A stretch of DNA of 64,000 bases from Kaistella gelatinilytica (GTDB lineage: Bacteria; Bacteroidota; Bacteroidia; Flavobacteriales; Weeksellaceae). Position 1 is the stretch's first letter; each line of letters starts with the position of its first letter. The notes beneath the pieces are model-generated. The model worked only from the letters and a program-made list of their open reading frames with translations, was not told the DNA's origin and did not search any database. Below, one piece after another: positions 9,175-17,951 of this stretch. The stretch covers positions 62,001-126,000 of the forward strand of contig NZ_JADPVI010000003.1 in NCBI RefSeq assembly GCF_015679325.1, in the 5' to 3' direction. A program made the translations under genes and the position numbers.

Positions 9175-9231
9175 TGTGTTTTATTATCTCGCTAAAATAA
9201 GCAAAATAACAATGATTTTTAAAAAACGCTG

Positions 9232-9239
9232 TATATTTG
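9232..9239 (+). promoter_or_regulatory. Bacteroidota -7 promoter box for the GT2 operon
   Basis: TATATTTG matches the TAnnTTTG consensus of Bacteroidota sigma-ABfr promoters. It precedes the ATG at 9279 and shows that the TTG at 9237, which would extend the reading frame, lies inside the promoter and is not the start. Confidence 0.6.
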
Positions 9240-9278
9240 TTTATCCTCAGATCAATAAAAAACACCTTCAAAGCCTTG

Positions 9279-10115
9279 ATGAAATTTTCGATCCTTATCG
9301 CACATTATAATAATGCCCGCTATTTTAAAAAATGCTTTGATTCTTTGGTTGCACAAACCTACTCCAATTGGGAAACTATAATTTTAGATGATGGTTCTCG
9401 GGAAGAGGAAAAGGTTGCAATAAAAAAAATAATTAAAGATGATGTCCGATTCAAATATTATGAAAACAGCAGTAATCAGGGAGTTGGCTTCACAAAACGC
9501 AAATTAATTGAACTGGCAAACGGGGAAATTTTAGGATATGTTGATCCCGATGATGCCCTACTTCCGAGTGCGCTTCAGAATAGCATTGCTGCTTTCCTCA
9601 AACACAATAAGGCCTCATTGACATACTCTCGATTTATGTCGTGTGATAAAGACTTAAAACCAATTGGTCCCTTCAAAGCTGCAAAACAGATCGAGAATGG
9701 AAACCCTTATTTTTTTAACTGTCCCATCCAAATCAATCACTTTGTCTGTTTTAAAAAAGGGATTTACGAAACAACAGAAAAAATGAATCCTGAACTTCAA
9801 ATTTCTGAGGATCAGGACTTATATTTAAAATTATATGAGAAGGGAAAAGCAATTTTTATTGATGATACCAATTATCTTTACAGAAGCCATGATGGTGGGA
9901 TATCGCAAAACGAGAACAAAAAAAAATCCTACGAGTACTGGGCTAAAGTAATTTTTAACGCCATGCATCGAAGAGGACTTACAATGATCAATGGTCAAAA
10001 AATTCCGGCAGAATATACCTCATCACAAGAAATATTTGATTTGTTAGCTTATCAAAATTCTATTGTCTACCGCCTAAAGAAAAAACTGAAAATTATTCTA
10101 CAAAGCTTTTCCTAA
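9279..10115 (+). CDS. Family 2 glycosyltransferase
   Basis: A GT-A enzyme of 278 residues beginning MKFSILIAHYNNARYF. Key parts are the strand ending ILDDGS, the nucleotide-sugar and metal site YVDPDDALLP, and the acceptor-loop segment SEDQDLYLKLY. The start at 9279 is chosen because an upstream TTG falls in the promoter box and the ATG begins exactly at the first beta strand of the fold. It heads a rightward three-gene group (GT2, GT4, acyltransferase) with gaps of 3 bases or less. It is not close to the duplicated GT2 pair at the left end. Confidence 0.9.
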   Translation: MKFSILIAHYNNARYFKKCFDSLVAQTYSNWETIILDDGSREEEKVAIKKIIKDDVRFKYYENSSNQGVGFTKRKLIELANGEILGYVDPDDALLPSALQNSIAAFLKHNKASLTYSRFMSCDKDLKPIGPFKAAKQIENGNPYFFNCPIQINHFVCFKKGIYETTEKMNPELQISEDQDLYLKLYEKGKAIFIDDTNYLYRSHDGGISQNENKKKSYEYWAKVIFNAMHRRGLTMINGQKIPAEYTSSQEIFDLLAYQNSIVYRLKKKLKIILQSFS

Positions 10116-10118
10116 ACC

Positions 10119-11285
10119 ATGCGCAAAAACGATAAAGTTAAAATCCTCTTTCGCCACCGTTCTATGGAAATGGGTGGTGTAGAAAAAGTGATGTTAAGCG
10201 TTCTCAATAACTTGGATCAGGAAAAATTTGAAATGACAGTGATCCTCAATTTAAACCAAGGAGAGTTGAGAAACGAATTTCCGTCGCATGTGAGAAAAGT
10301 TTATTTAACTGATGGTAAAGAGGATTTATCTAAAAATATTTTGCTCCAAAAACTTCAACTTTTAAAACGGAAAACTCAATTAGAAAAACTTCGCAAAAAT
10401 CCTGACATCATTGATAAAAAGTATTTAAAAGAAGAATATGATATTGAGATTGCGATGACTTATAATGATTTCGAATCGGTTTTAAATTCTACAAATAAAA
10501 ATTCAAAAAAAATTGGGTGGTTTCATTCAGAGATCAATTTGCCAAAATTGCAACCTTTAGTTCCTTCGATTTTAGAGCATTTCCCGCAGTTCGATCACAT
10601 GATCTACTGTTCTGAGAAAATTCAGAAAATCATGCACGAAGTTTATCCGACCCTTCAATATCCAAAAGAAAGTGTGATCATCAACGCCATTCCAATTGAA
10701 GAGATTAAAAAGAAAGCTAAGGAAAAAATATCTGATCTACCGCAAAATCCTCTATTTGTTTCTGTCGGAAGACTGCACACCAGAAAAGGCTATCACAAAT
10801 TGATGGATGCACATGCGCAACTTTTAAAAAAGGGATTTCAACATTCCGTAATGATCATTGGTGATGGAGAAGAATTAACCAATCTTTTGGCTCAGCAAAA
10901 AAAATTAGGAGTAGAAAAGACTTTTATTTTCGCCGGAAATAAAATGAATCCGTATCCATATCTAAAAAGTGCAGATTTTTTCATCATGCCATCCGAATCT
11001 GAAGCTTGGCCTTTGGTAATTGCGGAAGCTCTTATTTTACAGAAACCAATTATTGCAACCAAAGTTGGCGATGTTGAAATGATGATCAAGGATAGAAAAA
11101 CCGGTTATTTGATCGATTATAAAACGGCGGAAATATGTGCGGCAATGAAGGAATTTCTTACCAATAAATCTTTAATTTCAGAATTAAAAGAAAATCTAAA
11201 AGACATTGAAAAAGAATTTGATAATCAAAAAATATTCAATGAGATTGAAGAAATCATCCTTAATTTAGCAAAAACGAACCGATGA
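10119..11285 (+). CDS. Family 4 glycosyltransferase
   Basis: A GT-B glycosyltransferase of 388 residues. The N-terminal domain begins with the GT4 pattern MEMGGVEKVMLSVLNNL, and the C-terminal domain has FVSVGRLHTRKGYHKL, the start of the donor-binding half, then FFIMPSESEAWPLVIAEAL, which holds the ExxxxxxxE signature. It is a cytosolic retaining enzyme and is a relative of the GT4 at 12272 (both begin with the GGxEKV motif and share the layout of the donor half). It starts 3 bases after the GT2 and overlaps the following acyltransferase gene by 4 bases. Confidence 0.92.
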   Translation: MRKNDKVKILFRHRSMEMGGVEKVMLSVLNNLDQEKFEMTVILNLNQGELRNEFPSHVRKVYLTDGKEDLSKNILLQKLQLLKRKTQLEKLRKNPDIIDKKYLKEEYDIEIAMTYNDFESVLNSTNKNSKKIGWFHSEINLPKLQPLVPSILEHFPQFDHMIYCSEKIQKIMHEVYPTLQYPKESVIINAIPIEEIKKKAKEKISDLPQNPLFVSVGRLHTRKGYHKLMDAHAQLLKKGFQHSVMIIGDGEELTNLLAQQKKLGVEKTFIFAGNKMNPYPYLKSADFFIMPSESEAWPLVIAEALILQKPIIATKVGDVEMMIKDRKTGYLIDYKTAEICAAMKEFLTNKSLISELKENLKDIEKEFDNQKIFNEIEEIILNLAKTNR

Positions 11286-11842
11286 ATTTCCTCTACAGAA
11301 TCATATTAAAAATCCACACGATCTGCGTCGGCTTACGCGATAAAGCATATATCGAAATTTGCAAATCCCGCGGCTTAAAAGTGGGCAAAGACGTTGTTTT
11401 TATCGAAGCACCAAAGTTTGGGTCAGAACCTTACTTAATAGAAATTGGCGATCGCACCAAAATTACAGCAAACTGCACGTTCATCAATCACGACGGCGCA
11501 ATGTACGTGATCCGCTCGATGGAAAAATATCATGATGTTAGAAATTTCGGACGGATAAAAATTGGTAAAAATTGCTTCATCGGAAATAACTGTACTATTC
11601 TTCCGGGAGTTGAAATGGGCGATAATTGTATTTTAGGCGCGGGTTCAGTTCTCAATTCTTCCACTCCACCCAATTCTGTTTTCGCCGGAACTCCCGCGAG
11701 ATTCATTTGTACGATTGAAGAATATGGAGATAAAGCTTTGAAAAACAATGTAATGTATCCACGTGAATTAGAAGATATTCGACCAAATCTGGATGCGTAC
11801 ATAAAACAAAATCTTCCTCACAATTACAAACCCGTAAAATAA
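11282..11842 (+). CDS. Left-handed beta-helix acyltransferase (LacA/CatB-like)
   Basis: A 186-residue hexapeptide-repeat protein. Repeats are clear from about residue 90 (IKIGKNCFIGNNCTILPG, then MGDNCILGAGSVL) and end in the FAGTPARFI cap that closes the coenzyme-A site. The FINHDGA segment supplies the expected catalytic His. Members transfer acetyl from acetyl-CoA to a sugar hydroxyl or amine. It overlaps the GT4 gene by 4 bases (ATGA), so it probably decorates the sugar that GT4 adds. No terminator is evident downstream. Confidence 0.88.
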   Translation: MNFLYRIILKIHTICVGLRDKAYIEICKSRGLKVGKDVVFIEAPKFGSEPYLIEIGDRTKITANCTFINHDGAMYVIRSMEKYHDVRNFGRIKIGKNCFIGNNCTILPGVEMGDNCILGAGSVLNSSTPPNSVFAGTPARFICTIEEYGDKALKNNVMYPRELEDIRPNLDAYIKQNLPHNYKPVK

Positions 11843-11889
11843 GTTGTACAAAAAGCAAATCTAAAAATTGGTAAATAAATTCTTTAAGA

Positions 11890-12192
11890 TCACTCCAGAC
11901 CTGCGACCCCCAATTTGATCATTTTAATTAAAAGATCTTTTCTGTTCCCATAAGCGTCGAAAACGGCATCCTCACTCAAAGCGCCGCGCGGTAAATTTTG
12001 CGGAATGACTTTCAACCGGTCGTCTTCTAGGTCCTTTCCCCTTTCTTCACCGGTATAATAATTCATCAATTCGTTAAAATCTTCCTGATTCTGATCCCAC
12101 TTTTCGAGTAACTTTTTCATTTCTGAAATAAGTTCGTCGGTGCGGTTCAGAATATTTTCCATTTTGGTAATATTTTCAAGGCGTTTTTCCAT
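11890..12192 (-). CDS. DUF4298 family small protein
   Basis: A 100-residue acidic cytosolic protein with helical, coiled-coil-like character over residues 1-50 and the block YYTGEERGKDLEDD followed by LPRGALSEDAVFDAYG, which I recognise as the DUF4298 pattern. Its function is unknown. It is transcribed leftward, divergent from the GT4 at 12272 with 79 bases between the starts, and does not overlap the acyltransferase on its other side. It may be an unrelated passenger in the glycan cluster. Confidence 0.75.
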   Translation of the reverse strand: MEKRLENITKMENILNRTDELISEMKKLLEKWDQNQEDFNELMNYYTGEERGKDLEDDRLKVIPQNLPRGALSEDAVFDAYGNRKDLLIKMIKLGVAGLE

Positions 12193-12248
12193 TTATGTAA
12201 TTTTAAAATTAAATATACAGATTACTTTTCTTAACAGACGGGCTTTAT

Positions 12249-12256
12249 TATCTTTG
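12249..12256 (+). promoter_or_regulatory. -7 promoter box for the GT4 gene
   Basis: TATCTTTG is a perfect TAnnTTTG box. It ends 15 bases before the TTG start at 12272, giving a predicted 5' leader of about 11-12 bases. Confidence 0.6.
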
Positions 12257-12271
12257 TAGAAACACAATCGT

Positions 12272-13417
12272 TTGAAAAAGAAAATCCTGATCAGAATCGG
12301 TTCTTTACGCCATGGCGGCGCAGAAAAAGTTTTGGTGACTTTTCTGAAAAACCTGCCGGAAGACAAATATGAAATCGATCTTTTATTGAACTTATATTCG
12401 GGGAAATATTTGGCAGAAGTTCCCAGTTGGATCAATGTTTTGTATTTGAATAAAGGCGAAATGATTACGACTAATCGCCTGCAGGACATTCCTACAAAAG
12501 CATTTCGGGTGATTTATCAAAAGGTTTTGAAGACGTTTTCTTCGCTTCTTTATCAATTTATTTTAAAAGATAAAAAATACGATATTGAGTTTGCGGCGAT
12601 TCATGGTTTTCGGGACGAAATTCTAAATTCACCTCAGAAATCATCAAAAAAAATCATCTGGATTCACAATGATTTAAAGAAAACGGAACTGTACAATTAT
12701 ACTGACGACGAATTCCGCAAGTTTTTTGGCTTTGATAAAATTATGGTGATCTCAGAAAAAATTCAACATGATTTTGAAACTTTAGCAAAAACTGAAGAGG
12801 AAAAAAATAAGATTGTTCGAATTTATAATCCTTTAGATACAGAAGAAATTTTGAATAAGTCGGAATGTGGAAGCGGCAAGTCGGAAGATGAAGTTCCTGT
12901 TTTTATTTCGGTCGGAACTATTTTCCCACAAAAAGGATTTGACCGCCTGCTGAGAGTTCATAAACGACTTTTAGAGGAAGGTTTTAAGCACAAAATCCAA
13001 ATTCTCGGCGACGGTTACGATTTTGAAAACATCAAAAAATTACAAAAAGAATTGGGAGTTACGGAAACTTCGACGCTTTTTGGATTTACTGACAATCCTT
13101 ATCCTTCAATTAAAAACGCATACTTTTATATCTTAAGTTCGCGATACGAAGGTTTTCCCACGGTTTTATTTGAAGCCATTACTTTAAAAAAGAAAATTAT
13201 TTCAACTGATGTTTCGGGTGTTCGGGAAATGTTGGACAATGGAAAACTTGGATTGATCGTAGAAAATTCAGAAGACGGAATTTATGATGGAATGAAAAAA
13301 GCCCTTGAAGAACCTGAAAGTTTTGATCAATATTCCGAAAATTTAGAACATTATGAAATACCTTTTAATCTGGACCATTCGGTTAGTAGAATCATGGAAA
13401 TTATAGATCATCTCTAA
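12272..13417 (+). CDS. Family 4 glycosyltransferase with TTG start
   Basis: A GT-B enzyme of 381 residues. Its first strand and glycine loop read ILIRIGSLRHGGAEKVLV, the donor half starts at FISVGTIFPQKGFDRL, and the phosphate- and sugar-binding ExxxxxxxE signature lies in SSRYEGFPTVLFEAITL. An in-frame stop (12257-12259) and the absence of an upstream ATG make the TTG at 12272 the start. The predicted protein begins exactly where GT4 enzymes usually begin. It resembles the GT4 at 10119. The M48 protease gene begins at the next base after its stop. Confidence 0.9.
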   Translation: MKKKILIRIGSLRHGGAEKVLVTFLKNLPEDKYEIDLLLNLYSGKYLAEVPSWINVLYLNKGEMITTNRLQDIPTKAFRVIYQKVLKTFSSLLYQFILKDKKYDIEFAAIHGFRDEILNSPQKSSKKIIWIHNDLKKTELYNYTDDEFRKFFGFDKIMVISEKIQHDFETLAKTEEEKNKIVRIYNPLDTEEILNKSECGSGKSEDEVPVFISVGTIFPQKGFDRLLRVHKRLLEEGFKHKIQILGDGYDFENIKKLQKELGVTETSTLFGFTDNPYPSIKNAYFYILSSRYEGFPTVLFEAITLKKKIISTDVSGVREMLDNGKLGLIVENSEDGIYDGMKKALEEPESFDQYSENLEHYEIPFNLDHSVSRIMEIIDHL

Positions 13418-14707
13418 ATGAAAATAAAAATTCTTTTAATCGTATTTTTCATCAGTCAATTTTTCTATTCACAAGTTTTAAAACTAAACGATACCATTAA
13501 TGACGCCAGAAAATTAAGTCTATTTGCGGCAGATTTTGAATCGAGAACACCGCAATTGATATCTCAATTAGAAAGTCGTAAAATTGGAGATCAAAAAACA
13601 ATTTCATCTTTAATAAAAATAAGAAAAAAAATTGTTCTAGAATTTGCCAAAAACCAATACATTTATTTTGATGAGGAATCTGAAAAATATTTAAATGATG
13701 TCTTTCAAAAATTATTATTGGCAAATAAAATACCTAATCAAAACCTGAAAATTTATATCAACAGAGAAACCAATCCAAATGCTTTTAGTATTGGTGACGG
13801 TATTTTTTTTATTAATATTTCGCTAATCTGCAAAATGGATAATTTAGATGAACTCTATTTTGTACTTTCCCATGAATTGTCGCACTATTTATTAGATCAT
13901 TTTGAAAAAACAATTGTTTTAGAGGAAAAATCTTTATCTACCTACAAAGAAAAATCAAAGAACATTACGAAAAAAAATAAATTTGAGCAAAGTATTTCTG
14001 CCATGAAAGACTATACTTATTTTAATAAAAATCGCAGCAGAAGACAGGAAAAAGAAGCTGATTCTCTAGGTTTTGCTCTTTTTAAAAATGTTTCTAATAA
14101 TGATTTTAGTGCAGAGAAAATTCTAACAAAATTCGATTCTATATCTCCAATTGAAATCGCTCAGGTTGATTTAGATGATTTTAAAAAAGAATTTCAAACC
14201 AAAGATCTAAAATTTAATGATGATTGGATTGATCTTGCATCATACAAATCCTATTATTATAAAAATGGCAGATCTGATGTTTTTGGTTTGGATAGAGATT
14301 CTGTTGCAACACATCCAGAAATTACTGAAAGAATACATATTCTTAAAAAACAGTTTCGCACCGGTCAAAATGATTTACAAACGGAAAACGTGGAATTTTC
14401 TGCCTTAAAATTGAAAATGATCAGCCAAAATTTAATGTCTTATTATTTATCACAAGAATATGGCAAAGGACTTTACTATTCTTTACAATTAGAAAAAATT
14501 AATCTTGCTTCTGATTTTGAAAAAAATTTAAAATCAATTTTCTATGAGAAATTGTACGAATCAAGAAAAAACCATTCTTATAAAAAGTACGTGGAAGATG
14601 TTGATATTTCGCACCAAACAAAAAACTACTCCATGTTTTTAAGTATTTTAGAAAACCTTTCCCTTTCAGATTTATTAAAACTTAAGGAATATTATGAACA
14701 CGAATAA
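13418..14707 (+). CDS. Secreted M48-family zinc metalloprotease
   Basis: A 429-residue exported protein with an N-terminal signal peptide ending near YSQ. The zinc site HELSH is at about residue 152 in VLSHELSHYLLDHFEK, and the third ligand Glu lies in RRQEKEADSLGF. This is the arrangement of M48/Oma1-like gluzincins, and the N-terminal half is long and unassigned. It probably acts in the periplasm on envelope proteins. It follows the GT4 stop directly and is 5 bases before an unknown secreted protein, so these two form a pair within the glycan region. Confidence 0.85.
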   Translation: MKIKILLIVFFISQFFYSQVLKLNDTINDARKLSLFAADFESRTPQLISQLESRKIGDQKTISSLIKIRKKIVLEFAKNQYIYFDEESEKYLNDVFQKLLLANKIPNQNLKIYINRETNPNAFSIGDGIFFINISLICKMDNLDELYFVLSHELSHYLLDHFEKTIVLEEKSLSTYKEKSKNITKKNKFEQSISAMKDYTYFNKNRSRRQEKEADSLGFALFKNVSNNDFSAEKILTKFDSISPIEIAQVDLDDFKKEFQTKDLKFNDDWIDLASYKSYYYKNGRSDVFGLDRDSVATHPEITERIHILKKQFRTGQNDLQTENVEFSALKLKMISQNLMSYYLSQEYGKGLYYSLQLEKINLASDFEKNLKSIFYEKLYESRKNHSYKKYVEDVDISHQTKNYSMFLSILENLSLSDLLKLKEYYEHE

Positions 14708-14712
14708 TTTTT

Positions 14713-16119
14713 ATGAAAAAATTCTTGATCGTCCTAATTATCTGCATTTTTAATCTCCAAAATGCACAAATTGCAATCCCGATATTTAAAGAAAATAAGG
14801 AAGTTTTTGCTTATGCCACGTTTAAACCTGTTTCTAAGTCGAGCAAAAATTATATTTATAAAATGGAAATTCAAGATGTGAATCTGAATAAAATAAATGA
14901 AGTTTTACTAAAAACAGATTTTAAAGTTTTATCATTTGATTTATGCTTTAATGGAAAAAAACTATTGATAGAATGCTTTGATTATGATGATTACAGGACT
15001 CTATTAAAAGATTTCAGGTATTTTATTTATGATATTAAAGAAAACAAAATCTCAGATTGTTTGCAAATGGATTTTGCAAAAGAAAACCGAAATAATATTG
15101 TACAAAAATCATTTCCTATCAATGAAAAAGGATTTACCTTTTTTTTCACAAATGGGTCCAAACAGGAAACCACCATGTATTCTATCAACAACGAAAACCA
15201 AAAGATTTCTGAAAATGCAATTTATTTTCTCAATGAAAAAAATAAGAGAACATACTATCAATATTTAAGATCTGCCACTTCTGATAATATCATGATCCAT
15301 TGTTTTTTTGACAATACTGTTCGATTAGATGGTTCTTATCAACTGCTTTTCTACAATTCTGGCGAACTTTTAAAAACAATAAAACTATCAAATGGGAATA
15401 AGAGAGAGCTTCCAAAATCAATCATTGTAAAAGATAAGGAAGTATTTGTATTTGGCGACACTTACACTTTCATTAATAATAATCTTCAGTACGATGGCTT
15501 TTTTCTTCGGAAATATGATTCTCAAGGCAACGAAATTTCTAACAAAACCATGACGTGGAATGACATGAAACCATTTATCAAAATTAATGAAAATGGAATC
15601 GTCGAAAATCTCGGTTCCATCTACAGTCATGAGTTTAAAATAGATAAAACCTCGAATCATATTATTCTTGTTGGGGAAACTTTTCAGCGCAGACCTTCAA
15701 AAATTAATGATATGATTTTTTTAGATTTTGATGAAAATTTTGAATTAAAAGCGGTAAAAAACTTCAATAAAACTTTTTCAAAATCGAACACAGGTTTTAA
15801 TTATGGCAATCCTTTGGCGGAAGGAACAGATCTTAAAGCCTTAAATTATTTTGATTACGAATTCAGTAATGACTTGGTTAAAAACAATGGGTTGGCTTTC
15901 TTTTTTAAAAATACTGATCAAAAAGATGGATTATTTACAAATGGAAAATATAATTACGGAATTATATCTTACAAAAACAACGAGTTTTCTCGTGATGACA
16001 TCAATTTTACAAGTCAGAATTATTCGTACCTTCTTCCATCTAAACCAGGATATTTTTTGATTTACGAGTTACAAAAGGACGAAAATGTTGAAAAAAGAAT
16101 TGAAAAAATTAATAATTAA
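14713..16119 (+). CDS. Secreted protein of unknown function, possible beta-propeller
   Basis: A 468-residue exported protein with signal peptide (cleavage near NAQ). I do not recognise a family. The sequence alternates short beta-rich blocks such as YQLLFYNSGELLKTI and GFFLRKYDSQGNEI, which resemble blades of a propeller in the way Bacteroidota DUF-type exported proteins do. It lies 5 bases after the M48 protease and is surely co-transcribed, so it may be the partner or substrate of that protease. The codon use is as AT-rich as that of its neighbour. Confidence 0.75.
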   Translation: MKKFLIVLIICIFNLQNAQIAIPIFKENKEVFAYATFKPVSKSSKNYIYKMEIQDVNLNKINEVLLKTDFKVLSFDLCFNGKKLLIECFDYDDYRTLLKDFRYFIYDIKENKISDCLQMDFAKENRNNIVQKSFPINEKGFTFFFTNGSKQETTMYSINNENQKISENAIYFLNEKNKRTYYQYLRSATSDNIMIHCFFDNTVRLDGSYQLLFYNSGELLKTIKLSNGNKRELPKSIIVKDKEVFVFGDTYTFINNNLQYDGFFLRKYDSQGNEISNKTMTWNDMKPFIKINENGIVENLGSIYSHEFKIDKTSNHIILVGETFQRRPSKINDMIFLDFDENFELKAVKNFNKTFSKSNTGFNYGNPLAEGTDLKALNYFDYEFSNDLVKNNGLAFFFKNTDQKDGLFTNGKYNYGIISYKNNEFSRDDINFTSQNYSYLLPSKPGYFLIYELQKDENVEKRIEKINN

Positions 16120-16140
16120 AATTTAAATTCAATTTTCTTT

Positions 16141-16148
16141 TATCTTTG
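16141..16148 (+). promoter_or_regulatory. -7 promoter box, leaderless start at 16154
   Basis: TATCTTTG ends 5 bases before the ATG. With transcription starting 3-5 bases downstream of this box, the mRNA would begin at or next to the start codon. Confidence 0.6.
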
Positions 16149-16153
16149 CTCTA

Positions 16154-16708
16154 ATGTCAGAAAAAACCATAATCCAAAAAGATTTTTACCGCGAAAGTGG
16201 CGTGATGCTTTCGAAGTTTGAAATATTTAAAAAATGTTTCAATCCTAATCTGCATTTTATTTATCTTTTTAGAACCACGCAAAAATATCCTAAAAATACA
16301 TTTTCAGGGAAATTCTGGAGGTTGGTATTGAGACATTATCAGATCAAATATGGTTTTCAAATTTATCCTGAAACTCAAATTGGCGAAGGTTTGTATCTCG
16401 GACATTGGGGTTTGCTCGCCATTAATCCGAAAGTAATCATCGGTAAAAACTGCAATATTGCGCAAGGCGTAAGTATTGCTCAAGCCAATCGTGGTAAATT
16501 TATCGGAACACCGATCATCGGAGATGAAGTCTGGATCGGACCAAATGCTGTAATCGTGGGCGGAATTACCATCGGAAATAACGTGTTGATTGCGCCGAAT
16601 GTTTATCTTGCAGAAGATGTTCCCGACAATTCTCTGGTCATCGGAAATCCTTGCCGGATTTTCAATATTCACAATGCGACGGAAGGTTACATTAATAATA
16701 AAGTTTAA
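16154..16708 (+). CDS. Serine acetyltransferase-like beta-helix acyltransferase
   Basis: A 184-residue hexapeptide acyltransferase with an N-terminal helical segment (FYRESGVMLSKFEIFKKCF) and repeats from about residue 75, including the catalytic His in LGHWGLLAIN, KVIIGKNCNIAQGVSIA, DEVWIGPNAVIVGG and VLIAPNVYLAEDVP. It resembles the CysE-like and colanic-acid-type acetyltransferases used in polysaccharide clusters; a true CysE is usually longer. Its 3' end overlaps the leftward ACP-hot-dog gene by 4 bases. Together the two may acylate a glycan or lipid (inference). Confidence 0.85.
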   Translation: MSEKTIIQKDFYRESGVMLSKFEIFKKCFNPNLHFIYLFRTTQKYPKNTFSGKFWRLVLRHYQIKYGFQIYPETQIGEGLYLGHWGLLAINPKVIIGKNCNIAQGVSIAQANRGKFIGTPIIGDEVWIGPNAVIVGGITIGNNVLIAPNVYLAEDVPDNSLVIGNPCRIFNIHNATEGYINNKV

Positions 16709-17805
16709 GAATTTCTTCTCTGTTTGATGGTAAAAATTCTCGCCATCATCATTCCATCTGATTTACGGATCAAAGTACTGCACAATTTCACTCGGTTTTC
16801 TGACAGGTTTTCTACGGAATTTAAAACATAAATGATTTTGTCGCGGGAATCACAGTTTGCATAATACATCACGTCTCGAAATAACGTAAAATAGTTTTGT
16901 TCCCACTTCAATTGTCCTTGCGAATTAAAGAATTGCAGCTCGCAGAAATCATTGATAATAGGATACGACGCAAAATATAATAGTCCAACTCCATTCAAAT
17001 CGTAATATGGGTTTAACGAATATTCGAACGTAAATAATTGCTCATCAGAAATGTGGAAAATATAATCTTTGTAGAAAAAAGTCTTTAACTCGTTCTTTTT
17101 GATCAACCGATATTCATTCCCAAAAACAGGAAATTCTGAATGCTGTTTGATTTCGCAATGCTCAACGGTTGGTTGACTTTTCGCTAAACTTTTATTGTCG
17201 CCTGTTGATTTTCGAACCGAAAAACTGGTCATCATATCGATTTTAATATTCTTATCGACAGAATCAAAAATGGTGTTGCTAAAGAACATTCCCATTCCAA
17301 ATCGGGAAAGTTCAGCCTTAAATTCAAAAGGATCATTTTCTTTAAAATCATTAAGATTTCCATTTCCATCGATTCTAATTCTTACAAATGTGGCGTAAAG
17401 TCTATTTTCAACGTCATCTTTTAATTCAGATGAAGAAGTACCTAAACCTTCGCAAAGCAAATCCCAGTGCAAACTTCCGGCTTCTTTAAACAGCCAGTTT
17501 TCTGATAGCGCTTCTAAACACAACTGCGGCATATTGATAAAATTGCGTTTTACATTAGTGGATTCTGAAATTGTTTTCGCACGATTTGTTGATGCTGTAA
17601 AACCTTCACCATCACAGTAGTTCAGAATATCTTTAAGATTTACAAATGAAAGCCAATCTTTATTTGGGATCATTTTGCCCAATTTATTCTCCACTTCCAC
17701 GCGCAGGGAAACCAGATCAATACTGTCGATATTTAAATTCCGAAATTCATCAATATAATTTTCTTCGGTAAGCGCAGGCAAGAGTTTTTGGACGATACTT
17801 TTCAT
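16705..17805 (-). CDS. Acyl-carrier-like domain fused to hot-dog LnmK/Pnap_2097-like protein
   Basis: A 366-residue cytosolic protein. Residues 1-65 look like an acyl carrier domain: a helix, then LNIDSIDLVSLRVEVENKLG, where Ser28 would carry phosphopantetheine, then NLKDILNYC. From about residue 90 the segment MPQLCLEALSENWLFKEAGS plus HWDLL matches the conserved start of the Pnap_2097/LnmK group of hot-dog proteins found in biosynthetic clusters. These are related to acyltransferase-decarboxylases and thioesterases. The function here is not known; it could load or release an acyl group for a glycan. A fused carrier is notable. It has its own promoter at 17823-17830. Confidence 0.72.
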   Translation of the reverse strand: MKSIVQKLLPALTEENYIDEFRNLNIDSIDLVSLRVEVENKLGKMIPNKDWLSFVNLKDILNYCDGEGFTASTNRAKTISESTNVKRNFINMPQLCLEALSENWLFKEAGSLHWDLLCEGLGTSSSELKDDVENRLYATFVRIRIDGNGNLNDFKENDPFEFKAELSRFGMGMFFSNTIFDSVDKNIKIDMMTSFSVRKSTGDNKSLAKSQPTVEHCEIKQHSEFPVFGNEYRLIKKNELKTFFYKDYIFHISDEQLFTFEYSLNPYYDLNGVGLLYFASYPIINDFCELQFFNSQGQLKWEQNYFTLFRDVMYYANCDSRDKIIYVLNSVENLSENRVKLCSTLIRKSDGMMMARIFTIKQRRNS

Positions 17806-17822
17806 TCAATTGTATTTACTTA

Positions 17823-17830
17823 CAAAAATA
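17823..17830 (-). promoter_or_regulatory. -7 promoter box for the ACP-hot-dog gene
   Basis: On the minus strand this reads TATTTTTG and ends 17 bases before the ATG at 17805, giving a short leader of about 13 bases. Confidence 0.5.
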
Positions 17831-17872
17831 TCAATCTTTCTGCGAAGTCGCTTACATTTAGTACAAAAAACA

Positions 17873-17880
17873 TATTTTTG
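17873..17880 (+). promoter_or_regulatory. -7 promoter box for carbonic anhydrase
   Basis: TATTTTTG lies 71 bases upstream of the ATG at 17952. An alternative GTG start at 17880 falls inside the box, so it is rejected as the translation start. Confidence 0.5.
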
Positions 17881-17951
17881 TGTTTAGAAAATTTTACTGT
17901 TCATTAATTGGCATTAATCGAACTTCAATATTTACCAAATTCCCTATAAAT

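Noticed and set aside
16304-16672. A 122-codon leftward open frame.
   Set aside because: It is a shadow of the beta-helix acyltransferase gene on the other strand.
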